64,000 nt of DNA from Saccharomycopsis fibuligera x Saccharomycopsis cf. fibuligera. Its lineage: Eukaryota > Ascomycota > Saccharomycetes > Ascoideales > Saccharomycopsidaceae. The notes beneath the pieces were generated by a model. That model was not told the origin of the DNA, searched no databases, and saw only the letters and a list, made by a program, of their open reading frames with translations. The position numbers and the translations under genes were made by a program. Shown in pieces: positions 29,057 through 39,326 of this stretch. Numbering within the stretch: position 1 is the first letter of the stretch; every line of letters begins with the position of its first letter. The DNA is taken from the NCBI GenBank assembly GCA_001936135.1, contig CP012816.1:4027501-4091500 (forward strand). Direction: 5' to 3'.

Positions 29057-32000
29057 TCATGTAGATGCATCGGACAGTACATCATCACCTTCAGTGGGGG
29101 ATTTTGGAATATTTTTTCGAAGCTCGCTCAAAAAAAATTGCTGGTCAATGTTATTGTTTGACGCGAAATCACTTGACGGCTCAGCATTATCATTAATATT
29201 TGGGTATTCCTGACTTTGACTGGTCGTAACATTACCAGAATGTTGTTGATTTGCCTTTTTATTGGGATTATGCGATTCGTCGTCTTTTTGCTTTGGCAAA
29301 TGATTCCTTGCACTTTCAACCATATGCCCGAATTTTGAATTTAAAACGTTTTCAAGCTCAGCTTTTGTCAATCTACTTTCATCAGCTTCGTCAGCTTCAT
29401 CAGTTTCTTGATGCATAAATATATCTTGCAGAATGTTTGAGTAGCTATTATTGGCCAGAAAATTGTAATCGTCATTTTCTCCCTGATTATAATAGTCTTG
29501 ATCATCGATGTAACGGTTGGATGGTTGATAATGATTACTCAATCTTAACATATTTCGTTGAGCAGACCATGTAGCGTTTTCGTTTCGTTTTCCACTGCGG
29601 TCGACTTTTGAATATATTCCCACATAGTTATCGTCATAAGAAACCACCCTTTTATTCGGACGCTGTTGGAATCTGAACTTTTCGTCTACTGATTCATTTT
29701 GAGATTGAGTAAGAGAATCTTCTGAAATCTTGAGTAACGAAAACAGGAGACCAGTACTCAATCTCTTGTAACTTTTGCTCTTATTTCTGGGTGATCCTCT
29801 GGAAAATTGTGACACTGCTGTTGCTGCTGCAGAGTCGCACTGATTCTCATCAATGGTACTGGAATCTTTTTCCAGCAACCCTGGCGAGTTCAACTTATCA
29901 AGCTGTTGTTGCTTGCGCAAATTGGTTTCTTCATTGTACATCGAAAGCATATTAAACTTTGACCCCACAGGTAAAGAGTATCTTTTGCTTTTACTTTGAA
30001 CCGCACTTTCATCGGATAAAGTACCATCTATACTATCTTTTGGGGCATGAGAGTAGTTAGGGCTATGTCTGTGGTTTACTTTCACACTTTTCAGCACTTT
30101 CAATTTGAACTCACTCAAATTTGTTTGGTAGACATTGAGCACTCTATTCAAGTCATTTTCTATAGAGTTTAAGTCATTCATCAACTGTTTGTGGTTTTCC
30201 ATGCCAAACTCTGAATGAGATGCGAGTTTGAAATCTGAAGTAGTAGAACAGGAGGATGACAAACTAAAACTGTTAAGTTTGTAGTTTATGCGGTTCAAGT
30301 TAAGTGACAAATTATCAATAATTTCAAGCTCAGGGGTGTGTAAATTGTCATTAGCTGACGGAGTATTACTAATCTCTGATAAAGTGTCCTTTTTGTGGCC
30401 AGGGGTTGTTACTGTTACAATATTTCCATTTAGTAACTTTGACAAACCATGATACTTGAAATAGTTTGTTGAAACATCATATACTTGAGAAACATATTCC
30501 TGACATCCTTTGAAGCTATCATTCAATGGGGTCAACAAGCTTGCTTTTAGTACAGGAGAACATGACCGTGAGAAGTCATTTGATTCCTTTATGCACCCAT
30601 TAACTGTCATTAACAGCTTGAGCAAATTGGAAATGGCAATTTCGTCGTCTGATAACTTGTCTTGAACTTCAGCAACATCAGTTTCATCAACCATTGGTGG
30701 CTCATTGTTAATTATAACCAACCAAAGAATCAAGTAAAATTTTCTGACAAGATGAAATTCATCAAACTTATTTTCAAAATTTTTTAAAGATTGATGGAAT
30801 AAAGATGGTATATTATGATCCGAAGAAATATCAGACGAGGCAGTGATCGAATTGTTTCTTGACCGGTTTAGCTCCACGTTGATATTTACATTTGGGTTGA
30901 GTTTTGGAGAGCGCAGCGCTAACTGTAATGGCTTCAAGCTCATATTGGCCAAAAGCTGTTGCTGAGTCATTGGAGAGGAATCACTAATTAATAAAGAAAA
31001 TGCATTAGCAATAGCTAAAAGACGCTGAACATTGACTTTGTAAACAGTAAAGTAATTGTGTAACGCTGATTTTAGCCTCTTCAAAGCATCAGCGCCGTGT
31101 TGCTCGTTAAGTGCCAAAGAGATGTTTTTCGATATTTTGACAAGCAAAAAGTTGGATAAGAGACTCAAATTTTCAGCCAAGTAAGCAATTAGTCTTTGAG
31201 CATGCTGGGGGGTCTTCAAAACAGAAAGGGCCAGCGAATTTGAACCGTTGGGCAAAATATTATTTGATCTGTTAAATGATCCATTAGCAAATGATACTTG
31301 GCTATAAATTTCAAACTCTTTTAGATGAAGGATATTTTTCTTGTAGAAAAGATCTAACTGCTTATTATGCTTAAAAAACTGGGACCAACAGTTTAATACC
31401 TTTATCTGCATAATTGATTGATACACTGATTTGCAGAGAATCAAGTTCTTCAAATTTATGAGACATACTAGGGTGAATATTTTTGTGTATACGTGTTTGA
31501 TAGGATTTGACGACGATACGAATGAGGATGAATTCAAAACAACTTTTTTGAACCCAACCAAACTATAAAAAAGAAGAATGAGCTTATAGTGAAAATTATC
31601 AGGCAACTGAATTTTGAAAGTTTCATTATATTTGGATATGTTCAATGATTTGAAAAGTTGCGGTGTCTCATCTGATTTTCTCTGCAAACAGTCGAGCATT
31701 GGTTGTTGTAACATCAATAAAGACCCTTTACCCGACGTGGCGTCTTGGCTGTAATTTGAAATTAGTACCTTTTCACTTAAAAATTGAGAGATAATAATGT
31801 TATAAGAGAATTCGTCAAAGAAGGCATCAGCTGAATGAACTCGGGATCTACTTGCACAGACTATGGTGTCAATGAAACGTTGAATGCGTTTATTATTATC
31901 ATTATTATTATAATTATTATTATTATAATTACTGCTATTGTTATTGTAATTATTTTTCTTGTTATGATCCAATCTGACACTATTGTGTAATCTTGAGCTC

Positions 32001-32692
32001 TGGGGATTTAGATATGAATGACTTGCTGCGCTATTATTGCTTGAGATCAGAGGCTGCAAGTTATTAATATTGTGCAAGTTATTGAAATTCCCCAGTATTG
32101 GCGGCGGTAGTGAGGATATTGAATCAATAGACATGTTTCGATCATGCTGCCCAAGATGATGAAGATTGGTGTTATTGACATTGAACAAAGTAGAAGTGGA
32201 ATCGATGCTATGATTATCAGTTTTGTGAGTCTTGAAAGAAAACTGCCCGAATCTATTTTTGCCGTTAATGCTATCTGCTCGCCTTATGTGGGAGTAGCTG
32301 TTGCTGACGTTGCTGTGATCCGATCGCACGCTGCCAGAGTGACTGCTTCTGCTACTATGCATTCTATGCAATGATGGCGGTTGCTTGAATGAAAGTATAG
32401 CGGCAGAGGACTTGCTATCTATACCATAGTCAGACATGAAATCATCGTCGTCATTGATGCTGCCATTGTCGTAGTGATTGCAACCTTCAGTACTGACTGG
32501 GCGCTTACTGTCAATGTTGACAGCGAGGTCGCCGCTTAGCTTGCCGCTAACAGCAGCAGTGTCTAAAAGAAAACTGTCTTCCTCAGAGGCGATGGTGCTG
32601 TTTAGGAGGGTGGAAGCTGTTAGCAGCGAGTAGCGGTTCGACTGGTGGTGATGGTGTTGGTGATGGTGCTGGTGCTGGGGGCTATTAGACAT
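29057..32692 (-). CDS. putative Inp2/vezatin-like myosin-receptor protein
   Basis: 1211 aa. The first about 270 residues are low complexity (His/Gln, Ser, Asn). A folded central region begins near RFIDTIVCASRSRVH...FDEFSYNIIISQFLSEKVLI and continues through hydrophobic helices (FHYKLILLFYSLVGF, FTLVCLINLKNLILCKSVYQ) and long amphipathic helices to about residue 700. A Ser/Asn/Asp-rich tail follows. This layout resembles the fungal Inp2 family (vezatin-type myosin-binding domain), the peroxisomal receptor for class V myosin Myo2. Assignment is from architecture and partial motif memory; I cannot exclude another fungal-specific membrane protein. Confidence 0.45.
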   Translation of the reverse strand: MSNSPQHQHHHQHHHHQSNRYSLLTASTLLNSTIASEEDSFLLDTAAVSGKLSGDLAVNIDSKRPVSTEGCNHYDNGSINDDDDFMSDYGIDSKSSAAILSFKQPPSLHRMHSSRSSHSGSVRSDHSNVSNSYSHIRRADSINGKNRFGQFSFKTHKTDNHSIDSTSTLFNVNNTNLHHLGQHDRNMSIDSISSLPPPILGNFNNLHNINNLQPLISSNNSAASHSYLNPQSSRLHNSVRLDHNKKNNYNNNSSNYNNNNYNNNDNNKRIQRFIDTIVCASRSRVHSADAFFDEFSYNIIISQFLSEKVLISNYSQDATSGKGSLLMLQQPMLDCLQRKSDETPQLFKSLNISKYNETFKIQLPDNFHYKLILLFYSLVGFKKVVLNSSSFVSSSNPIKHVYTKIFTLVCLINLKNLILCKSVYQSIMQIKVLNCWSQFFKHNKQLDLFYKKNILHLKEFEIYSQVSFANGSFNRSNNILPNGSNSLALSVLKTPQHAQRLIAYLAENLSLLSNFLLVKISKNISLALNEQHGADALKRLKSALHNYFTVYKVNVQRLLAIANAFSLLISDSSPMTQQQLLANMSLKPLQLALRSPKLNPNVNINVELNRSRNNSITASSDISSDHNIPSLFHQSLKNFENKFDEFHLVRKFYLILWLVIINNEPPMVDETDVAEVQDKLSDDEIAISNLLKLLMTVNGCIKESNDFSRSCSPVLKASLLTPLNDSFKGCQEYVSQVYDVSTNYFKYHGLSKLLNGNIVTVTTPGHKKDTLSEISNTPSANDNLHTPELEIIDNLSLNLNRINYKLNSFSLSSSCSTTSDFKLASHSEFGMENHKQLMNDLNSIENDLNRVLNVYQTNLSEFKLKVLKSVKVNHRHSPNYSHAPKDSIDGTLSDESAVQSKSKRYSLPVGSKFNMLSMYNEETNLRKQQQLDKLNSPGLLEKDSSTIDENQCDSAAATAVSQFSRGSPRNKSKSYKRLSTGLLFSLLKISEDSLTQSQNESVDEKFRFQQRPNKRVVSYDDNYVGIYSKVDRSGKRNENATWSAQRNMLRLSNHYQPSNRYIDDQDYYNQGENDDYNFLANNSYSNILQDIFMHQETDEADEADESRLTKAELENVLNSKFGHMVESARNHLPKQKDDESHNPNKKANQQHSGNVTTSQSQEYPNINDNAEPSSDFASNNNIDQQFFLSELRKNIPKSPTEGDDVLSDAST

Positions 32693-33230
32693 GATTGCAG
32701 GGGGCCAGCCATGAGGAAAAGGGGGAGGAACCAGTGCCAGCGGCAGTGAGTGAGCCAGGATATTGTGATGTCTGGAGTTGTGGTTGTGGTTGTGGTTGTT
32801 GTTGTTGAGTGGATGTGTCTAGTTTGGTGGTTAGGTTTTTGATTTGCACAAACATAAAAAACGGGAAAAAAAAAAAAGTAAAAAGCTTGTTTGTTTTTAT
32901 TTTTCCCGCAGTAATCAATCTCGTTGACCAACAGGCGCACCGGAACGAGAACCCCAAGCAGAAGAGGAGTCCTCGCGGAGAGCAGTTAGCACTATCGTCG
33001 TTCGACATACGTTCTGGACATCCTGTACTACAACACACGCTCTCCAAAATAAAACATTCTTCATTATCTCCTTTTCGCTGACAAAGTCAGGCAAAGTACA
33101 TACTTATACGCATACAAACAAAAAAAAACACCTAGAACTCAACAAAACAGTTTTCATACATCACCATCACGTCGTAAGCATTGGCCAATGCCAATTGATA
33201 AAGCAGCCTGCCAGAGTAGACAGACCCGGT
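32693..33230. other. promoter of the Inp2-like gene and SOD1 3' flank
   Basis: Contains a (GTTGTG)-type repeat at about 32781-32815 just upstream of the Inp2-like start and a CT/GA mix. Frames on the minus strand at 32620-33047 are low-complexity shadows. Confidence 0.45.
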
Positions 33231-33956
33231 TTAGTCGGAAATACCAATGACACCGCAAGCTGGTCTGGTGCCAGCGTTACCGGTCTTCTTGGACTCAGCG
33301 TTTGCACCTCTGCCCAAGTCGTCAGTACCGGAGTGAACAACTACGGTTCTACCGAGAATGGAGTTTGGACCAATCAACTTGATCAACTTGTCGGTAGTGG
33401 AACCTTCAGCCACACCGTTGGCGTCAGTTGAGATGTTGCCCAAGTCACCGACGTGTCTGACTTCATCACTTGGGGCACCGTGGGTCTTACCGAACGGGTT
33501 GAAGTGAGGACCGGCGGAAGTACAGCCGTTGGTGTTGTCACCGAACTGGTGAATGTGGAATCCTCTTTGAGCGTTGGCGTCGTTACCGGAAATCTTCCAG
33601 GAGATTTTGGTTGGTTCTTCTTCCTTGGTTTGAGAGAAGTTAACGACGCCAGAAACACCGGCTTCACCTCTAAGAACAGCGACTATTTTTCTCGGTTAGT
33701 ACATCAGCGCTCGTTGAGGAGACGATTGGCGAGCAAGCAGACCGACCGCTTTGAGCTGCTATTGCGCTGCCGTTCCATAGCACCGAAGTGCCACTGAGTA
33801 GCCATACGACGGCAAACACGCGAAAGGAAGGGGGTTCAGTTAGCGGAGCAAACGGGATCCTGCCGTCGGCCAGACCCACCTTGCTCAATCAGCCGAGCGG
33901 TTACTAGCCGTCATCGAAGGTCAATGCCGGAGAAATTACATACCTGCGTTGACCAT
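33231..33956 (-). CDS. SOD1: Cu/Zn superoxide dismutase Sod1, one 5' intron
   Basis: Spliced: exon 1 is 33956-33944 (13 nt: ATG plus three codons and one base), intron 33943-33683 (261 nt, donor GTATGT, branch TACTAAC, acceptor AATAG), exon 2 is 33682-33231; 154 aa, the standard length. Metal ligands are present: His47, His49, His64 (bridging), His72, His81, Asp84 and the late [10 protein letters not shown] His. The disulfide Cys58/Cys147 and the GxGG-like active-site Arg ([11 protein letters not shown]) are also there. It disproportionates superoxide in the cytosol and mitochondrial intermembrane space. Codon use is strongly biased (GGT, TCC, AAG), a sign of high expression. Confidence 0.97.
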
Positions 33957-35034
33957 TTTGTATTACTGTAGCGATTTATTCGTTGTAACGGGAAATTGGG
34001 AACTGGGAATTGAGAATTGAGAATTGAAAATTGAGCAATTGAGCAACTGGTTGGTTAAACAAGCACTTTTGACAGATCCTGAAGAGAAAAAAAAAGAAGC
34101 AGAAAGCAAAAAAAAACAGAAAAACAAAGCAAAAAAAAAAAGAGCCAGAGACAGACTTTCTCTCTTCCACCCTCTCCCTCTCCCTTGGCAAACAGGGCAA
34201 ACAAGCAAGCGCCGGTCGCGGGCTTCTCTATTAGCAGCACTGGCTGGATTCCCAGCGTTACCCTGGGTGCCACACCCAGGCGCGGGCTGACAAATAAGCA
34301 CTCAGCAGGATTCCGAACAAGGCAGGCAAGACAGCCGGCTGTCTAGACCTGCTAGCAAGAAATGTTCATGACAGAAAAATACCGTATGGCATGGATGGAG
34401 AGGAAATTGGAGATATATATAGCCAGGAAAAGACACAACGGATGTCACCACTCATGTTGGAAAAGTGCATGACAATAGCCTGGAAGTAAGCCATTTACTG
34501 GGAAAGCGTTGCCTTATATACTGTGAATGGGCGTGAGCAGATATTTCTCTTTGGAGCACCGTGGTGGTCTTTTGACAGCCCTGCTTAGGTAAGCGGCTTG
34601 CTAGCGATAACCATTGGGGTGGTGATCCATTTTTTGGCTGTAGTATCGCAGAGACCACCGCGGCTGTGCTGTGGCATCACTCGACTGAGTGAGGACTCTG
34701 CCAATACGGTTGCTGGCAGGCGCTTGTGGCAGCACACCGGCTTGTGCTCGCAAGCATGCTGCTACTGGCTACTGGCTGGCTGTCTTGCTGCTGTGCTCGC
34801 TCTGTTCTTTTGAAGGTGTCCCGCGGGAGGAGCAGACGCCGCGACACACCGCAAGTGCTATGCGCACCACAACAACACCCCAGGGGGGCGTGCAAGCAAA
34901 GACAACAAACGGGCAAACAAAGACAACGGGCAAAACAGATCTTGCACTGGTGATGCCGGAGACGGAAGCAGAGAGCCAAGGGCACAGCCATCGATAGATA
35001 TCCATTCGCCTCGCAGTCGCAACGCACAGAGCCC
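33957..35034. other. divergent region SOD1 / UCH37-type gene, GC-rich from about 34.1 kb
   Basis: 1.08 kb. The SOD1-proximal part has an imperfect tandem array of GGGAATTGAGAATTGAGAATTGAAAATTGAG words (about 33990-34040) and purine-rich sequence. From about 34180 the DNA is rich in G+C, with many GC palindromes and CTG/CAG words. Several overlapping frames on both strands (for example 34677-35075) arise from the lack of AT-rich stops and are not credible genes. Confidence 0.45.
33990..34045 (+). repeat. imperfect tandem GGGAATTGAGAATTGA-type repeat
   Basis: About eight imperfect copies of a 7-8 base unit (GGAATTG / GAGAATT / GAGCAATT) just upstream of SOD1. Confidence 0.7.
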
Positions 35035-35937
35035 ATGTCCTGGAACACAATCGACTCGGATCCCGCGGTTTTCACGTCCCTTGTGGAGCAGCTAGGCGTC
35101 AGCGGCGTCCAGTTCGACGAGCTTTATCTGATTGACAGTCTTGCGGAGTTCAAACCGCTCTACGGCGTGGTCTTTCTCTTCAAGTACTACTCCAAAGACT
35201 ACAGCAACAGCACGGGCAGCCTTCCGCCGGGCGCCAAGTACGACGAGTCCAACGGGGACTTGTTTTTTGCCAGGCAGCTCATCCAGAATGCCTGCGGCAC
35301 GCAAGCGGTGCTCAACATCTTGCTCAACAGGGACAACGAGGTGGCGCTTGGTGACGAGCTTGCCAACTTCAAATCGTTCACCTCGTTTTTCGACCCAGCG
35401 CTCAAGGGGGAAACCATGACCAACAGCGATGCTATCCGTGTCGTGCACAATTCCTTCAGCACACCAAACCCGTTTGTCGACGACGAAGACATTGCACACC
35501 CTAACGACGATGATGCCGAAAACGACGGGTTGTACCACTTCATTGGATACACTGAGAAAAACGGCCGTGTCTACGAGCTTGACGGGTTGAGGCCGTACCC
35601 AATTGACCATGGCGCCGTTGGTGAGCATCAGGATGTTTATGAGAAGTACGCCGAAGTGCTCCAGAAGAAAATCAGCACGTTCAACAGCAACGAGCTAAGG
35701 TTTTCGTTGTTGGCGGTGACCAGCGACAAGCTTGCGGAAAGCAAGCAGAACAACGACTTGGAAAGCATGGAAGCCGAGAGCATCAAGCGCCGTGGGTGGG
35801 AGAAGGAGAATGCGCTTCGTAGACAAGATCTCATAGGTCTCAGCTTCGAGATGCTCAAGTTGGTGAGCAGCGGGTTGAGCGACAGCGAGTGGGAGCAGTT
35901 GAAGAGCCACGGCAGAAGTGAGAGAGCTGCGTACTAA
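35035..35937 (+). CDS. UCH37/UCHL5-type ubiquitin C-terminal hydrolase
   Basis: 300 aa. Peptidase C12 domain with catalytic Cys87 (in QNACGTQAV), His168 (LYHFIGY) and Asp183 (YELDG). The start ESDP-like TIDSDPAVFTSLVEQLGV and the LRPYPIDHG block match human UCHL5 and S. pombe Uch2. An extra C-terminal helical tail of about 60 aa (GWEKENALRRQDLIGLSFEM) is the UCH37-type extension that binds the proteasome. S. cerevisiae has only the short Yuh1 and lacks this type. The gene is GC-rich. The one in-frame CTG I noticed (codon 32, 35128-35130) falls where relatives have Ser (WSLE / YSLD). Confidence 0.93.
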   Translation: MSWNTIDSDPAVFTSLVEQLGVSGVQFDELYLIDSLAEFKPLYGVVFLFKYYSKDYSNSTGSLPPGAKYDESNGDLFFARQLIQNACGTQAVLNILLNRDNEVALGDELANFKSFTSFFDPALKGETMTNSDAIRVVHNSFSTPNPFVDDEDIAHPNDDDAENDGLYHFIGYTEKNGRVYELDGLRPYPIDHGAVGEHQDVYEKYAEVLQKKISTFNSNELRFSLLAVTSDKLAESKQNNDLESMEAESIKRRGWEKENALRRQDLIGLSFEMLKLVSSGLSDSEWEQLKSHGRSERAAY

Positions 35938-36605
35938 GCGCGGACTTTATAATTTAAATACTGACGTTTATCTATCCTGCACTTTGTCTTGGTTGACTGT
36001 AGCTGTAGCTGTAGCTTGGAGGTAGCTTGGGAGTACCGAGATAGTAGCGAATATTCGCAGTAAGCGGCAAGCGCGGACCGGACCACGTAGGTGGCGAATG
36101 AACTCACCCGAAATTGCGCGGGAATCAAACGTTGCGATGAGACAGCCGATGACTTGGATTGGACCCTTGGGCGACTCACGGCGCCATCGTCAACATCATC
36201 GTAGTCACCATCAACATCGACATCATCATGTTCACCGTCAAGAGCTGCAATTGACATTTGCAAACGCCATGTCCGCCAACTGTCGCCCACTCCACTCCCC
36301 ACAACTGGGATGTCTCTCCCTCCCCGGTCTGTGATATCCAGCCAGCACCCCCGGTTTGCCCCACCGCCCCCAGTCGCTGTCGCTGTCGCCGTTGTCGTTG
36401 CCGCTTCCCTTTTTTCACAGTGTGTGCGTGTGGTTTTTTCCCTTTTTCCTTCTTGTTTGCCAGTTCTGTTCATCCTACGCTGAATGCTACTCAATCACAA
36501 TTCATCTGTTCTCCTCAAACACACCTCCCATTGGGCCATTCTTCCAGCTTTTTGCATATAAGTGCTGTCGCCCGTTCACATAGTAAACCAGTAAGCACAG
36601 CCGCC
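35938..36605. other. intergenic region UCH37-type gene / F-box gene
   Basis: GC-rich. The F-box frame is open up to 36258, but the first 116 codons translate to Cys/Pro/Arg-rich sequence unlike the rest, and a TATATAAG-like GCATATAAG lies at about 36557. I take this as promoter and leader. Confidence 0.55.
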
Positions 36606-39317
36606 ATGGAAGACCCTCCTCTCTCTGCCAACGGACAGAACCTTCAGCCTTTCAGCATCGTATCTGATCCTATTCTACCTTCGCTTATGTGCCATCACCA
36701 CTCGCACCCCCACAATGACAGCGCCAACCACTTCACTTCCATCAACGAGTTTGCTGATCCCGCCCCCGTCACAGAGGACCAGCAGCTGATTGAAGAGCTT
36801 ACCAACAACAATGTCCATTCACAGCTAGATCCTGTTCTCGACGAACCATCCGCCGCGGCCGCAAGCAAACGGCATCTAACTTCGGCCAAACTGCCATTCC
36901 AGCATACCCCAATTACTTCCCTTAATGATCTTCCTATCGAGATCCTTCACTTGATTGTCCACTTCACTTACTCAAACAACGTCAACATTTCCTTTGGCAA
37001 ACATTTGGAGTGGTTTGCCAAATCAATGCTTTTGGTCAATAAGAAATTCTATTTGCTAAGCGTTAAGTTGTTTGTCAACTATTGCCGTTTCACATGTCCC
37101 CAAACGTTTGATATCTTCAGCAAGCTATGGAACGACAAAAAAGTGCCAACCAGCTTCATTCCGGCAAAAGAGTATGGCGACGAAGCCAATGGTGAGGGCG
37201 CGCGAGACAATGATGGGTATAACAGCGACACCAACGAAGAACCAAAGGAAAAATTCTACTGTCAATCGATCTACAAATACATCAACATTTTGGACTTTCA
37301 GGAGTTTACCTCTGTGGGACTAGGACGCACAAACCGTATGAACAACGAGATTCAAATGGTTACCAAAACCACAATTTTGAACTTTTTGACAAAAGCCCTG
37401 AACTTGAAGGAGTTTTTAAGTAGTGAAAATATTCAAAATGATATTTCCAAAGATATTTTGATTCAGATTTTCTTCAAGTTAAAAAAATTGCATTCGATTG
37501 ATTTCTGCGGATCTACGGGGGTAGTTTTCTCCAGTGCGTTCCAAGAGCTTTTGCTTGAAAGCGCAGTGACAAAGTCAAACGGTGATGACCAGTATAATCA
37601 ATCATCTCCATCTTTAGCACCATTATCGTCACCGTCTCCGTCTCCAGCACCAGTTTTCTTCCAAACCCCAATAACCAATCTCGTAAACTTATCGTTCCAT
37701 GACTGTATTGACGTTCCCAATGAATTTTTCCTCAAGTTATTGCCATTGCTACCAAACTTGGAAAAGCTAGACCTTTTTCATACAAGAATCACTGGTGATG
37801 CGTTATTTTCGCTTAATGAAGCTTGCCAGCTTACCCATCTATCCATCGGTTGCTGTTACCAGCTTGATAAACGTCACATTATGCAGTTTTTTATTTCTCA
37901 TCCATCAACAAAGAAAAGACTCAAATGGTTAAATATAGAGACCGATAACGTGAATGATATCACGGAGCGCGAGTTGTTAATATTACTCAAGTCGTTGACT
38001 TTTACTAATGATCCGAGTGAAGTACCATTTTTAAATCAAATTTCTCTTGGTTCTGATTTGAATGTCAATACCAGCGCCAAACCACGACACCGTATGATTC
38101 CAAATTATAATTTGCAATATTTGAATATCGGTGGTCGGGCTACTACTGCTGAAGTCTTGAAATTTATCAAGTCAAACTTTATTTTCTTGAAATCGCTTCA
38201 TATCCAAAACTCCAAAATCACAATAGAGGAGCTAATTGATTTTCTAACCCCTCCTAAGTCGGTAATAATGAATAATGAAATTCATAACAGCTCAAGGCTT
38301 TCAATGTCATCTTTGAATGATTATTTCAATACTCAAAGAGATCTAGTTTCTTCATCATTGACTAATTATTATGATCTGCAAAGACATGGTAGCATTCACA
38401 ACAGTTCGCAAAGTGAACGAAATTCACAACAGCAACCACATCAAAACCACCATCTGCGTGGGCAACAGGAAAACACCTTACTGTCCTCTTCCTCGTCTGC
38501 AACCTCACTAACATCCCTTAACAACATTGGCAATAATAACAATAATGGCACAGTCGAAATTTATCAGCAGCTTCGTTTTATAAATGTAAAAGGAAATCCA
38601 AACATTTCCAACAATTGGGTCATCAACAATCCAATTCTTGTTGAAAGTTGTCCTACATTACTTGCCTGGGAGTTTGATTTACGCATCTTGGAAAACTCCG
38701 CCAATGATACATTCCACTATCATCACTATCGCAACAACAATGGCACTTATAATTCTTTCGGTAATGGTTATAACATCTATAGCGTCAATCAAAACGGCTC
38801 ATTAGATACTAATCCTAATGATGAAGAAGATTTTTTTTGGCGGATTTTTCAAACCAATGGGCGTCGATCATGGCTTTATAAACTTCGCGCATATAATGAA
38901 AAGAATTCGAAATATTTAAATTATAGTTATAATTTTGATAAAGATTATTATCATTATACTAATTCATCAACTGCCACTGTTTCGGCGTCTTCAAAATCAA
39001 AATCAAAATCTTTAAATGCCAAAAACAGTGACAATGACAGTAACAATGACCACGATAACGACAATGAAGAAGAAGAAATAGATTATGAAATTTTGACTGA
39101 CGATCCGAACTATATTCCCAATGTGACGAGATATGACCCGACAACTGGTCGTAAAATTGAACCAAAGTTGATTTTTTATCCATTCTTAAAGTATGCCTCA
39201 AGAAAAATTGATATGTCTAATGGGCCATTTTATACTGGGAATAACGAATTGTATAAGATTTGGCCTGTTAAGTTCTCGGAAAGAGGGATCTATAAATATT
39301 ATGCTTTGAATGTTTGA
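36606..39317 (+). CDS. large F-box/leucine-rich-repeat protein (Lug1/YLR352W- or YDR306C-like)
   Basis: 903 aa from the ATG at 36606 (context gccgccATGG). F-box-like segment at about 100-145 (SLNDLPIEILHLIVHF...MLLVNKKFYLLSVKLF). Leucine-rich repeats follow from about 360 to 560 (LVNLSFHDC, LEKLDLFHTRITG, LTHLSIGCCYQL, LQYLNIGG). A Ser/Asn/Gln-rich insert lies at about 570-650. A distinctive C-terminus (PKLIFYPFLKYASRKIDM, FSERGIYKYYALNV) looks family-specific. Likely a substrate receptor of an SCF (Skp1-Cullin-F-box) ubiquitin ligase. Closest by memory are the yeast F-box proteins Lug1 and YDR306C; I cannot separate them. A 43-base T tract follows the stop by 9 bases. Confidence 0.75.
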   Translation: MEDPPLSANGQNLQPFSIVSDPILPSLMCHHHSHPHNDSANHFTSINEFADPAPVTEDQQLIEELTNNNVHSQLDPVLDEPSAAAASKRHLTSAKLPFQHTPITSLNDLPIEILHLIVHFTYSNNVNISFGKHLEWFAKSMLLVNKKFYLLSVKLFVNYCRFTCPQTFDIFSKLWNDKKVPTSFIPAKEYGDEANGEGARDNDGYNSDTNEEPKEKFYCQSIYKYINILDFQEFTSVGLGRTNRMNNEIQMVTKTTILNFLTKALNLKEFLSSENIQNDISKDILIQIFFKLKKLHSIDFCGSTGVVFSSAFQELLLESAVTKSNGDDQYNQSSPSLAPLSSPSPSPAPVFFQTPITNLVNLSFHDCIDVPNEFFLKLLPLLPNLEKLDLFHTRITGDALFSLNEACQLTHLSIGCCYQLDKRHIMQFFISHPSTKKRLKWLNIETDNVNDITERELLILLKSLTFTNDPSEVPFLNQISLGSDLNVNTSAKPRHRMIPNYNLQYLNIGGRATTAEVLKFIKSNFIFLKSLHIQNSKITIEELIDFLTPPKSVIMNNEIHNSSRLSMSSLNDYFNTQRDLVSSSLTNYYDLQRHGSIHNSSQSERNSQQQPHQNHHLRGQQENTLLSSSSSATSLTSLNNIGNNNNNGTVEIYQQLRFINVKGNPNISNNWVINNPILVESCPTLLAWEFDLRILENSANDTFHYHHYRNNNGTYNSFGNGYNIYSVNQNGSLDTNPNDEEDFFWRIFQTNGRRSWLYKLRAYNEKNSKYLNYSYNFDKDYYHYTNSSTATVSASSKSKSKSLNAKNSDNDSNNDHDNDNEEEEIDYEILTDDPNYIPNVTRYDPTTGRKIEPKLIFYPFLKYASRKIDMSNGPFYTGNNELYKIWPVKFSERGIYKYYALNV

Positions 39318-39324
39318 GAAAGAA

Positions 39325-39326
<2 letters not shown>

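Noticed and set aside
34677-35075. 132-codon minus-strand frame in the SOD1/UCH37-type interval, and neighbours
   Set aside because: Cys/His/Arg-rich shadow frames typical of GC-rich non-coding DNA; they overlap the UCH37-type gene start.
36258-36605. N-terminal extension of the F-box protein to the upstream ATG
   Set aside because: Pro/Cys/Arg-rich translation, a TATA-like element inside it, and a better ATG context at 36606.
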